A stretch of 44,564 nt of DNA. Origin: Adonisia turfae CCMR0081 (GTDB lineage: Bacteria > Cyanobacteriota > Cyanobacteriia > Phormidesmidales > Phormidesmidaceae). Shown here one piece after another: positions 1-8,820 of this stretch; within the stretch, counting starts at the first letter, position 1, and every line of letters starts with the position of its first letter. A program made the position numbers and the translations under genes. The notes beneath the pieces were generated by a model. The model did no database searches, had not been told where the DNA came from, and saw nothing but the letters and a program-made list of their open reading frames with translations. The stretch covers positions 5,210,286-5,254,849 of the forward strand of contig NZ_QXHD01000004.1 of NCBI RefSeq assembly GCF_011009555.1, written 5' to 3'.

Positions 1-343
1 AATAGGCCAGGCGATCGCTCGGGTAGCCTGGGTCAAACGGGACATAGGCGGCACCCGCTTTAAGAATGCCTAAAATGCCCACAATCATTTCCAGGGATCG
101 CTCAATACAGATGCCAACTAAGGTGTCTGGAGTAATGGTGAGACGTTGTAAATAGTGGGCGAGTTGATTGGCACGTTGGTTTAGGAGGCGATAGGTTAGT
201 TGAGTGCCTTCGAAACTAATTGCGATCGCATCAGGTGTTCGTTCTACCTGTTGTTCAAACAGCTGATGTAGGCAGACTTGAGGATAATCAACAGCAGTAT
301 TGTTCCAGGTCGCTAATAACTGATGTAATGATTGCGTTGTCAA
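1..343 (-). CDS. NRPS, N-terminal part of an adenylation domain (partial, runs off window)
   Basis: The first 114 residues of an NRPS are visible; the rest lies beyond base 1. The start is read as TTG at 343-341, because a strong ribosome binding site (GGAGGA, 352-357) sits 8 nt upstream and no ATG/GTG is better placed. The protein opens with the linker that normally follows a C domain (LLATWNNTAVDYP), then LHQLFEQQVERTPDAIAI, the A1-like LTYRLLN and the A2 region LKAGAAYVPFDPGYP. No condensation domain precedes the A domain, so this subunit either starts a chain or depends on a C domain acting in trans. It follows the PKS-acyltransferase gene by 41 nt and is probably its operon partner. Substrate cannot be predicted because the pocket residues lie outside the window. 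Confidence 0.9.
   Translation of the reverse strand, partial: MTTQSLHQLLATWNNTAVDYPQVCLHQLFEQQVERTPDAIAISFEGTQLTYRLLNQRANQLAHYLQRLTITPDTLVGICIERSLEMIVGILGILKAGAAYVPFDPGYPSDRLAY
11..18. repeat. HIP1 octamer (one of many)
   Basis: GCGATCGC, the highly iterated palindrome of many cyanobacterial genomes. Further examples are at 222-229, 2143-2150 and 5435-5442. It is the main compositional evidence for a cyanobacterial source. Confidence 0.8.
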
Positions 344-351
344 TTGATTTA

Positions 352-357
352 TCCTCC
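352..357 (-). promoter_or_regulatory. Ribosome binding site deciding the TTG start at 343
   Basis: GGAGGA on the minus strand, 8 nt upstream of TTG at 343. It lies in the 41-nt gap after the PKS stop codon. It is the best Shine-Dalgarno match around this junction and is the main reason to accept a TTG start. Confidence 0.7.
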
Positions 358-384
358 AAACCCTGAGAAATTCGCCCCTTCGGT

Positions 385-3300
385 CTATATTTTAGATGTA
401 GGCATTTGACTGATAAGCAATGCCTTAACGTCTTCTGCAGACTGCTGTAAACATTGCGTAAATTGGTTGATCGACTCTGACCAACTGGTAACGACACAGA
501 GAAAACAATCACCCATCAAAATATAACTAAAGCCATAACCGTCAGGGGTATCCGGTGCAAAGGAACCTGGATACATCCCCCTCTCTATATCTTCTTTCGC
601 CCCCATAAACTTAGTTAGAAAAGACTCCATAAACCCAGTGGTGGCTACAACACTTTTGGTCAGAACTTGTGTATACGCCTTATCCTGAAAAATCTCAGGC
701 ATAAATTTTTGTTGTTTGGCTAGTTCATGAAGGGCGAATAAATGTCGATCCACTCCGTAGCCAGACATACAAAGAGATTTTCGCTGATCATGCTTAGCCA
801 TAGCCTGGCAAAGAGCTGCGTAACCGTCTTCAGCATTAGCCCCCTGTTCAAAACATTGAATCAAGTGCAATGACTCTGGGGTAACCGGACGTAAAACCTC
901 TGTGCGCCCATAACGAAAATGTCGAGTGGACACGGGTTGATAAATATTATCCACCTGGCCATGGCAACGGGCATAGGCCAGCTGCAAAATCAGTTGAGCA
1001 ATCGCCTCTGGATTCTTAAATTGATGTCGAGCAATCAAGTCCTCACCTAACCCTTCAATGGTTAAACTGCGAAACTGAAACGTCTGCGACAGTTTATCGA
1101 ACTCCGATTTCGCCCGTTCTATGGATTGTGTCAGCTCGTTACTGAGCACCCATTCTAACCTGGTAGGTGACTGCATCAGTTTATCTTGTGCTTGTGCAGG
1201 ATAAACTGATGCAACCAGTTGTTGATCTAGAAAAGTATCAATGTATTTGCTTATATCTCTTAGCAATCGAGCAATTAATAAACTATCCACAGGGGCATGA
1301 TCCACATTTGCCCCCCATTTGCATCCAGGGGTAACAATTAATTGTAAGGTTTTATCAAACCAGCGATTGCTACCATTTCCATACAGAGTTTGCTGACTCC
1401 ATGTTTCTAATGTATCTGGGATTTCATGGTCTAAACAAAGGATAAACAGGGCAGCATCTATTGCTTTCAGTGCGGTTGCATTAGATAAAGCCAATGCAGA
1501 CCTAAAAACTGCCCATTCTGTACGATGTAGGGTTGTTAATAGCCCAACGGTTGGTATTTCTTCTTTGGGAGCACTCAGAATATCATCAATCTGTCTCTCC
1601 ACTTGCTGAACTAACGTGTCAGCTTTATTTAAATCGATGGTGACAACATAGAACTGACTGTCATAGGCAACAATAAAATGCTCATTAGCTAACGGTGATA
1701 AAGTCTGGTGTTGGGTTGGAGTATAGAGGTTATCTTGGGCAATTTTAGGAATCCGATTGGTGCGGAAGAGCCTGGCGTACTGACACATACAGAGGTGGAT
1801 ATCACCTACTTTGTCGGGTTCTAAGGTACCATTTTTAATTTTCAGGTAAAAGTGGAGGACACCACTGCTTAATAATGCAATTTGTCGAGACCACTTAAGC
1901 TCTGAGACTTGTGGTGAAGCTTCAAACAATAAATTATAATTTTGGAAAACAGATAGGGGTTTTCGGATAGACAGAAACTCTTGTTCTCGGAAGTCATACA
2001 TGTACCCCTTTGTTGTTGAGTTATGATGAATTTCCAGGAGCTTTTGTAGCTTAATGCCTCTGCCAGTGAGGAATTTCTCGACCGCTGCTTGGGTCTTTCT
2101 TTGTTCTGGTTCTGTTAAAAACGGTGTGACAATTTCCAGGTAGCGATCGCAGGTTTCCGCCAAAGAAGGTAATGGTATCTTAGGCAGATCAGCTACACTA
2201 TCTGACTCACTGACTGCATTACTGTCATGCGATATGGGCGTTTTAGCAGAGTCAATGGAGAAAATCTTAAGGTTTAACTGCTGATGGGCAAATTGGGCCA
2301 ACGCCAATACACTGGCTTTTCCCGTAAATTGAGTAACCGGAATATCTAACCGTAGCTGGACTTGTAATCGGTTACGGAATTCAACGGCCATGAGTGAATC
2401 CATGCCCAGGTCAAAGAAATTCTCATCTGGATTTGGCAACTGAGCCAGGCCGAGAATCCGTTGTAGCTCTCCTTGAATATGACGCAACAACAAGGAGGCG
2501 CGGTCAGATGGGAGGGCGTTTCGCAGTTGTTGAACCAGCTCACTCTGGCCAGTGAGCGTGGGTAGGGAGATCAATTGACTCAATATCGGAGAGCGCACTC
2601 CCCCCAAGTGGCGACCCATGCGATTCCAGTCGACATCCAGGACTATCCCGGTGGAGGTGTCGGTTGCCAGTAACTGTGCCATTGCCTGGTGGGCGTCCTG
2701 AGCTTGTAGGGGGACCAGTCCCCGTTTGACTACGTTGGCACGCACGTTGGCATTAGCGGCCATGCCAACATTGGCCCACGGTCCCCAGTTTATGCTGGTG
2801 CCGCAGCGCCCCAGCGCACGACGATGCTGGGCCAGACCATCGAGGAATCCATTGGCGGTGGCATAATTGCTCTGTCCTGCAGACCCCAACGTGGATGCTA
2901 CTGATGAATAGAGGACAAAGAAATCTAAGTCATGGTGAACCGTGGCCTGGTGTAGATGCCAGGCACCTTGCACCTTGGGGGCAAGCACCCGAGCAAAGCG
3001 TTCAGGTGTTTGTTCACTGATGCTACCGTCATCAAGAATCCCAGCGGCATGGATCAGGCCAGCCAGATGTGGCCATTTTTGGCCAAAGCCGTTGATCAGT
3101 TCACTCACTTGCTCCGGATTGGTGACATCCGTTGCTTGGACTTCAATGGTGCCGTCATAGGTTTGTTCAAGTTCAGTAAGCTGTTGTCGAATGGCTTCAT
3201 CAGCGTCCCGCCGACTGCTGAGCACCACATGCTGGGCTCCCTGTTCCAGAAGCCACTGGCAAGCCTGGAAACCTAAGGCTCCTAATCCGCCAGTAATGAG

Positions 3301-6300
3301 ATAACTGCCATCGGCTCGGATATTCAGCGACTCAGCGACGTCGAGTTGAGTACGGTCGAGTTGAATGCGAGTGAGTCTCGGCACAAAGATCAGTTCTTCC
3401 CGCAGTACACACTGTGACTCCATGGAGTGCATTAAACCTGCAGACAAGGAGACAGTATCAAGGCTGTCAACATCCAGTAGCCGTAATCCGAGTTGCGGTT
3501 GTTCAATCTGGATAGTTCGGCCAAGGCCCCAGAGTGCAGATTGAGCCGGTGCTACATCGGCTGTGGCATCCACTGTTATGGCCCGTTGAGTTATCAGCGT
3601 TAGCCCATGGGGTAGAGGCACATCCTGAGTTAGCAGTGTCTGAACCACCTGAAGAATGGTATTAGCATTCTCCTCAACCTCAGCGGTCATATCGTCCATA
3701 TTGACGGTACTGATCAGCACAATGCCTGTCAGGGCAGCATGCTCCGTGGGGTCTGGGGCTATCCCTTGAGTGAGCAACTCTGCCAATTGTTCAGGTAAAC
3801 CACACAACACCGACTGTTCTTGGGCCGCTAACTGCTCACTCAGGGTGGCACAACCATCGACCTCGCCCAAGATAAGCCATGGTGCCATGGTGGTTTCAAT
3901 ATTGACTGTCTGATTGCGAACGACGGGTTGCCATTGGGTCTTATATAACAACTGCGTTGTTGATTGAACTTGCTCTCGCAGCAGGTTATCACTAGCTGCT
4001 CGCTTAATAACAAAGTTTTGGATGCCGCCGAATACGTTACCTTGCTCATCGACAAACGTGAGATGCGAGGTTATTGTCTGCTCCGTGGCATCAATTTCGC
4101 TGATCTGGGCATAGCAGAATAGATGGGAGGGGGCAGAGCGCTGTAGCTCAAGCTGGCCATATCGCAGGGGTAGATAGAGCCCACCATCTAAAGTCTCATC
4201 CATGGCACCAAAGAGGGTTTGGGTACAAGCATCTAACAAGGCTGGATGAATCGGCTCGATTTGTTCGGCAGCTACCAGTGCCTCAGGCAACATTACTTCA
4301 GCCAGGGATTCACCAGTTCTCCCCCATAGCTGTTGAATCCCTCGAAATGCAGGGCCGAATTCGAGGCCAGTGGCCCCTAAATGCTCATACATCTGATCCA
4401 CTGAGTGAGATGGGAGATGAGATTGGAGTTGTTCAAGATCGATGTATTTATTGATGAATTCAGAACCTGAGGAGGCGAGACCAATACAGCCATAGCTATG
4501 GAGTTGCCAGGTTCCGGCTTGGGATAATGTGCGGCTATAAATGGTGAAGCGTTGCTGTTCACCCTCTCCTCCTGTTTCCAGGTGTAGCTGGAGTTCACAG
4601 AGTTCCGATACCAGCAGAGGCCGCTCAAAGATCACATCGTGCAGTTGAGTAGGATCTTGCTGCGAGGCCATTGCCATGACGGCAAAGGCAGCTCCGGGCA
4701 TAATTGTGTTTTGGTACACCTGATGATCGGCTAGCCACCCTTGATTGGGTGCGAATTGCTGGCTATAAAGTGTTGCTCCGCTTGCAACTTCGGTTTTGAT
4801 ACCTAAGAGAGGATGCATTGCCTGGCCTGGCAGTGTGCGTTGTTTGGTGACCTCAACCCAATAGCGTTGACGCTGGAAGGGATAGGTGGGCAGAGTAACT
4901 TTTTGAGGGTCATACCCTTGATAGATTCCAGACCAATTGATCCTGGCTCCTTTGACATAGAGCTTACCCAGGCTTTGCAAGAGGATTTGCCAATCATTTC
5001 CTTGCTTTGGATATAAACTAGATAGCCAGAGATAGTCTCCAGTGGGTAGACATTGTTGTCCCATGCCCATGAGTATGGGTTTAGGGCCAATTTCTAAAAA
5101 GACTTTATGGCCCTGCCCTGCTAAGGTGGCCATGCCCTCCGCAAACCGCACGGGCGATCGCACATGGTTAACCCAATAGTCAGGTGTTGCCAGGTGTTCT
5201 GTGACGTATTGACCAGTCACATTGACAACCATGGGTAGCCGAGGTTTTTGGTAACTGATTTGCTCGGCGACAGAGCGAAACTCCGCCAGCATGGGTTCCA
5301 TTAACACTGAGTGGAATCCATGGGAAACCCTCAGGGGGGTGACTTTGATTTGCCGGGCTACACACACAGCTGTGATCTGTTGCAGATCGGTTAGCGGACC
5401 TGAAATAACAGTATTATTGGGGCTGTTTAATGCTGCGATCGCAACAGACTCCAACCCCTCAGCCTGCAGCATAGCGTTAATCTTTGTACCAGAGGCCATA
5501 ACAGCAACCATCCCCCCTTCCCTGGGCAGAGCTTGCATAAGACGGCCACGGGCTGCAATTAGCTTCAGACCATCGTCAAGGCTGAAAACCCCAGCAATAC
5601 AAGCCGCTACATATTCCCCCACACTATGGCCCATGACGACATCAGGCTGAATACCCCAAGATTTCCAAAGTTGACAGAGAGCATATTCAATTGCAAAGAG
5701 GGCGGGTTGTGTAAAGGCCGTTTGATTGAGCAACGCTTTTATTGCTTCAGGATCGGTAGCCGAGTAAAGAATCTCCAGTATGGACCGGTCTAGATGAGGC
5801 TTTAAGATCGCATCACACTGCTCCATACTCTGACGGAAGATGGGTTGGGTTTTATAGAGTTGCTGTCCCATCCGAAAATATTGAGACCCCTGACCACTAA
5901 ATAAAAACGCAACTTTGGGTTGAGATGCCGTGACTGCCAGCACACCCTCAGTAATGCCAGGAGCTGTTTCTCCAGCACGAAAATCTTGCAGTTTTTGTTG
6001 TAAATCACTGATTGAGTTTGTCGTTACCACCAGACGATGATCAAAATGCGATCGGCCTACGTTGGTGGTGTAACAAATATCTGTCAGATCCAACTCAGGA
6101 TGCGTTTTCAAATAGCATTGATAGCTGGCTACCAATGCTTTAAGAGCTTGATCTGTTTTTGCCGATAGGGTGAGTAAATTGAGGGGCCGTTGCTCTGGTG
6201 GATGGTGCGACTGGAGAGAATCTGGTAGCCGTTTTCCAGATTGAACCGGTGCTGATTCTAAGACAAGGTGGGCATTGGCTCCACCAAACCCAAATGAACT

Positions 6301-7542
6301 GATACCCGCCAGGATGGGGCCGTCTTGGTCGGGTAAGTATTCTAATTCCTGTTGCACTCGAATCGGCAGCTTGTGAAATTTGATATGGGGATTAGGGGAC
6401 TCAAAGAGTGCCTGAGGCGGAACTTCACGCTGCTTGAGTAACAGGGCGACCTTGATCAAACCCGCAATGCCAGCGGCAGCCTCTAAGTGACCAATATTGG
6501 CTTTTACCGCCCCAACACGACAGATATCACCTGGCTGCCGCCCCTCGGCTAGCACCTTGCCCAAAGACTTTAATTCAATATAGTCGCCGAGCTTGGTGCC
6601 GGTACCGTGGGTTTCGACATAGTGCACTTGACTGGGGAGTACATCTGCATCCCGATAGGCCGCCCGCAACACGGCCTCCTGAGAGACAGGGTTAGGGGCT
6701 GTAATCCCATTGCTGGTGCCATCTTGGTTGATGGCGCTGCCCCGAATGACGGCATAGATGCGATCGCCCTCCGCCAGCGCCTGACTCAAGGGCTTCAAGA
6801 CAACAATCCCCACCCCTTCACTGCGGACATAACCATCTGCACGGGCATCAAACGTTTTACACCGGCCATCTGCCGCCATAAAACCAGCCTTCGAGAAGCT
6901 AACCGTACTGGAGGGAAGCAACAGAATATTAGCCCCTCCTGCGATGGCCAGGGGAGATTCACCCCTCCAGAGACTTTGACAGGCTAGATGAACTGCCACT
7001 AACGACGACGAGCAAGCCGTATCAATGGCCATGCTCGGACCTGTCCAATTAAAGAGATAAGACAGGCGATTTGCCACAATTGAATTAGCCGTGCCAATGG
7101 CGGCATGGGGTTCATTTTGAGTATGGCCCCAGGTCAACACAGAATAATCATGGGTACTAATTCCGGTAAAAACACCCACGGATTTCCCTGACGTCTGTTG
7201 TGGAATAATATTGGCATTTTCGAGCGCTTCCCAGGCCACCTCCAACAAGAGCCGCTGTTGCGGGTCCATGTTGATGGCTTCACGGGGAGAAATATTAAAA
7301 AATTGTGGGTCGAATTGATCCACCTGGGGCAAGAAACCACCCCAACGGGTATTCATTTTGTCAGGCTTGGCGGGATCTGGATCGTAGAATGCATCAATAT
7401 CCCATCGAGAGTCGGGGATCTCGGTAATTGCATCTCCACCCCGCCTGAGTAACTCCCAAAAGGCTTCTGGATTTTCACTGCCTGGAAACCGGCAACTAAG
7501 CCCGATGATCGCGATAGGGTCTTTTCTGGTCTCAACACTCAC
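385..7542 (-). CDS. One-module type I PKS (KS-AT-DH-KR-ACP) with C-terminal carnitine/choline O-acyltransferase domain
   Basis: 2,385 residues, GTG start with GGGAG about 10 nt upstream. KS at 8-430: DTACSSS (Cys177), ETHGTGT, KANIGHLEAAAG. AT at about 545-850: GHSVGEY (Ser640) and SHGFHS, the malonyl-type HxFH motif. DH at about 890-1190: catalytic pair His940 (DHQVYQ) and Asp1104 (HPALLDAC), though the usual Gly of HxxxG is Gln. KR at about 1410-1640: GGLGALG, LDD (B-type) and SNYATAN. ACP Ser1716 in GMDSLMA. From about 1790 to the end is a full carnitine/choline acyltransferase-like domain: LPSLAETCDRYL, LCMCQYARLFRTNRIP, NRWFDKTLQLIV, catalytic His2082 (NVDHAPVD), FRYGRTEVLRP, GVDRHLF, GYGFSY. 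The module would add a malonyl unit and reduce and dehydrate it; the last domain may transfer the acyl chain from the ACP to an alcohol. It sits between a P450 and an NRPS in one operon. The acyl acceptor is unknown. Confidence 0.95.
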   Translation of the reverse strand: MSVETRKDPIAIIGLSCRFPGSENPEAFWELLRRGGDAITEIPDSRWDIDAFYDPDPAKPDKMNTRWGGFLPQVDQFDPQFFNISPREAINMDPQQRLLLEVAWEALENANIIPQQTSGKSVGVFTGISTHDYSVLTWGHTQNEPHAAIGTANSIVANRLSYLFNWTGPSMAIDTACSSSLVAVHLACQSLWRGESPLAIAGGANILLLPSSTVSFSKAGFMAADGRCKTFDARADGYVRSEGVGIVVLKPLSQALAEGDRIYAVIRGSAINQDGTSNGITAPNPVSQEAVLRAAYRDADVLPSQVHYVETHGTGTKLGDYIELKSLGKVLAEGRQPGDICRVGAVKANIGHLEAAAGIAGLIKVALLLKQREVPPQALFESPNPHIKFHKLPIRVQQELEYLPDQDGPILAGISSFGFGGANAHLVLESAPVQSGKRLPDSLQSHHPPEQRPLNLLTLSAKTDQALKALVASYQCYLKTHPELDLTDICYTTNVGRSHFDHRLVVTTNSISDLQQKLQDFRAGETAPGITEGVLAVTASQPKVAFLFSGQGSQYFRMGQQLYKTQPIFRQSMEQCDAILKPHLDRSILEILYSATDPEAIKALLNQTAFTQPALFAIEYALCQLWKSWGIQPDVVMGHSVGEYVAACIAGVFSLDDGLKLIAARGRLMQALPREGGMVAVMASGTKINAMLQAEGLESVAIAALNSPNNTVISGPLTDLQQITAVCVARQIKVTPLRVSHGFHSVLMEPMLAEFRSVAEQISYQKPRLPMVVNVTGQYVTEHLATPDYWVNHVRSPVRFAEGMATLAGQGHKVFLEIGPKPILMGMGQQCLPTGDYLWLSSLYPKQGNDWQILLQSLGKLYVKGARINWSGIYQGYDPQKVTLPTYPFQRQRYWVEVTKQRTLPGQAMHPLLGIKTEVASGATLYSQQFAPNQGWLADHQVYQNTIMPGAAFAVMAMASQQDPTQLHDVIFERPLLVSELCELQLHLETGGEGEQQRFTIYSRTLSQAGTWQLHSYGCIGLASSGSEFINKYIDLEQLQSHLPSHSVDQMYEHLGATGLEFGPAFRGIQQLWGRTGESLAEVMLPEALVAAEQIEPIHPALLDACTQTLFGAMDETLDGGLYLPLRYGQLELQRSAPSHLFCYAQISEIDATEQTITSHLTFVDEQGNVFGGIQNFVIKRAASDNLLREQVQSTTQLLYKTQWQPVVRNQTVNIETTMAPWLILGEVDGCATLSEQLAAQEQSVLCGLPEQLAELLTQGIAPDPTEHAALTGIVLISTVNMDDMTAEVEENANTILQVVQTLLTQDVPLPHGLTLITQRAITVDATADVAPAQSALWGLGRTIQIEQPQLGLRLLDVDSLDTVSLSAGLMHSMESQCVLREELIFVPRLTRIQLDRTQLDVAESLNIRADGSYLITGGLGALGFQACQWLLEQGAQHVVLSSRRDADEAIRQQLTELEQTYDGTIEVQATDVTNPEQVSELINGFGQKWPHLAGLIHAAGILDDGSISEQTPERFARVLAPKVQGAWHLHQATVHHDLDFFVLYSSVASTLGSAGQSNYATANGFLDGLAQHRRALGRCGTSINWGPWANVGMAANANVRANVVKRGLVPLQAQDAHQAMAQLLATDTSTGIVLDVDWNRMGRHLGGVRSPILSQLISLPTLTGQSELVQQLRNALPSDRASLLLRHIQGELQRILGLAQLPNPDENFFDLGMDSLMAVEFRNRLQVQLRLDIPVTQFTGKASVLALAQFAHQQLNLKIFSIDSAKTPISHDSNAVSESDSVADLPKIPLPSLAETCDRYLEIVTPFLTEPEQRKTQAAVEKFLTGRGIKLQKLLEIHHNSTTKGYMYDFREQEFLSIRKPLSVFQNYNLLFEASPQVSELKWSRQIALLSSGVLHFYLKIKNGTLEPDKVGDIHLCMCQYARLFRTNRIPKIAQDNLYTPTQHQTLSPLANEHFIVAYDSQFYVVTIDLNKADTLVQQVERQIDDILSAPKEEIPTVGLLTTLHRTEWAVFRSALALSNATALKAIDAALFILCLDHEIPDTLETWSQQTLYGNGSNRWFDKTLQLIVTPGCKWGANVDHAPVDSLLIARLLRDISKYIDTFLDQQLVASVYPAQAQDKLMQSPTRLEWVLSNELTQSIERAKSEFDKLSQTFQFRSLTIEGLGEDLIARHQFKNPEAIAQLILQLAYARCHGQVDNIYQPVSTRHFRYGRTEVLRPVTPESLHLIQCFEQGANAEDGYAALCQAMAKHDQRKSLCMSGYGVDRHLFALHELAKQQKFMPEIFQDKAYTQVLTKSVVATTGFMESFLTKFMGAKEDIERGMYPGSFAPDTPDGYGFSYILMGDCFLCVVTSWSESINQFTQCLQQSAEDVKALLISQMPTSKI

Positions 7543-7590
7543 TTAACAAGTACTCCCGATCTGATGTCCAAAATTCTTGTTCAACGGTGA

Positions 7591-8817
7591 CTACGTTGAC
7601 TGGCTGGCCTCAAATGTCACAGGCAATGACTTCAGTCCCCTCAAAACCAGGTTTTTTCGCCACTTCAAAGGTTCAGGAGCCAATTTAAGATGCAGTAATT
7701 TCTGAATCATTGTGTTAATCGCGATCTGACCCTGTATCCGGGCTAAAGCAGCACCCAAACAATAATGAATCCCCGATCCAAACGGAATGGGTTGGCCCTG
7801 ATGACGGAGAAAATGCAATCGATCGGGTTCTGAGAATTGATGTGGATCTCGATTGGCAGCGCCAAGGGCTAAAAAGATTCTTTCGCCAGCTCTGATTGTC
7901 TTACCACCAATGTCTAGATCACTCGTAGCCATGCGCGCTAGGAATTGAACCGGGCTATCATAACGCAGTAGTTCTTCTACCCCCTTTTTGATCAGTGTTG
8001 GCTCCTGTTTAAGCTGTTTAAGCTGCTGAGGATGATTGAGAAGGGCTAGCATACTATTCCCAATCATGTTTTCCGTTGTTTCTTGCCCCACACTAAATAA
8101 CATCAAACAGAACCCTAAGAAATCTTCCTCAGAAAGAACATTACTGTGGGTTTGCGTTCTCAAAAGCTGACTCAATAAATCAGAACCCGGACTTTTTTTT
8201 CTCTGTTCAATCAAGGTTTGAAAGTAACCTTTAAAGGCCTGAGCAGCCTCCTCCATACGACCATAGCCTCTTAAAGAAATGGGCTGATCAAAAACTCGAA
8301 ACAAAGTGTACGACCATTGCGTAAGCTGAGTCTGGTCTTCTGAAGGGATATCAAGTATTGTAGAGATCACTAATGTGGGTAAGGGGGCGGCCAGGTCTGA
8401 CATAATATCCATTCTCCCCTGATCTAGGACGTTAGCAATTAGCTGATCCACAATAGTTTGAATCTGAGTGCGAAGTTGCTCAACCGCAGCACTAGCAAAA
8501 TAATTGCTCACCAGATTCCGAAAGTGGGTATGATCTGGGGGATTTTGGAAAAATAACCAGGCCCCAATCGTTTGTTGCAAATGGGCAAAGTTTTGTCCGG
8601 ACTCTAGATAAGCCGCTTTCTGACCCAATCGATCTGGCAAATTGTCAACTTGAACCCGATGATCACTCAAAATAGCCTTGACATCAGCATAACGAGTGAG
8701 CACCCAGGCTCCCGTAAAACTGGCGGTTTGATGAACTGGGTCCTGCTCTCGTAATTGTTGAAAAAAGGGGTAGGGGTTAGCTCGAAACTCTGGTAAAAAT
8801 GGATTAAACTCGATCAC
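7591..8817 (-). CDS. Cytochrome P450 (bacterial class, soluble)
   Basis: 408 residues, the usual length for a soluble bacterial P450; no membrane anchor is seen. Heme ligand loop FGSGIHYCLGAA with Cys353. I-helix SVGQETTEN near 240, with the oxygen-activating acid/alcohol pair as ETT. ExxR in EELLR near 280. The start is GTG at 8817, 3 nt after the FAAL-ACP stop, with a purine-rich site (GAGGGGG) inside the end of the upstream gene, so translation is probably coupled. Lying between a FAAL-ACP gene and a PKS gene, it most likely hydroxylates the ACP-bound fatty acyl starter or the extended chain; that role is inferred from position only. A redox partner is not encoded in this window. Confidence 0.93.
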   Translation of the reverse strand: MIEFNPFLPEFRANPYPFFQQLREQDPVHQTASFTGAWVLTRYADVKAILSDHRVQVDNLPDRLGQKAAYLESGQNFAHLQQTIGAWLFFQNPPDHTHFRNLVSNYFASAAVEQLRTQIQTIVDQLIANVLDQGRMDIMSDLAAPLPTLVISTILDIPSEDQTQLTQWSYTLFRVFDQPISLRGYGRMEEAAQAFKGYFQTLIEQRKKSPGSDLLSQLLRTQTHSNVLSEEDFLGFCLMLFSVGQETTENMIGNSMLALLNHPQQLKQLKQEPTLIKKGVEELLRYDSPVQFLARMATSDLDIGGKTIRAGERIFLALGAANRDPHQFSEPDRLHFLRHQGQPIPFGSGIHYCLGAALARIQGQIAINTMIQKLLHLKLAPEPLKWRKNLVLRGLKSLPVTFEASQST

Positions 8818-8820
8818 GGC

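Noticed and set aside
385..2170. C-terminal domain of the minus-strand PKS read as a condensation or thioesterase domain
   Set aside because: There is no HHxxxDG and no GxSxG; the ordered carnitine acyltransferase motifs explain the whole stretch.
6607..6987. A 126-codon open frame on the plus strand
   Set aside because: Antisense to the conserved KS of the minus-strand PKS, where constrained codons often leave the opposite strand open.
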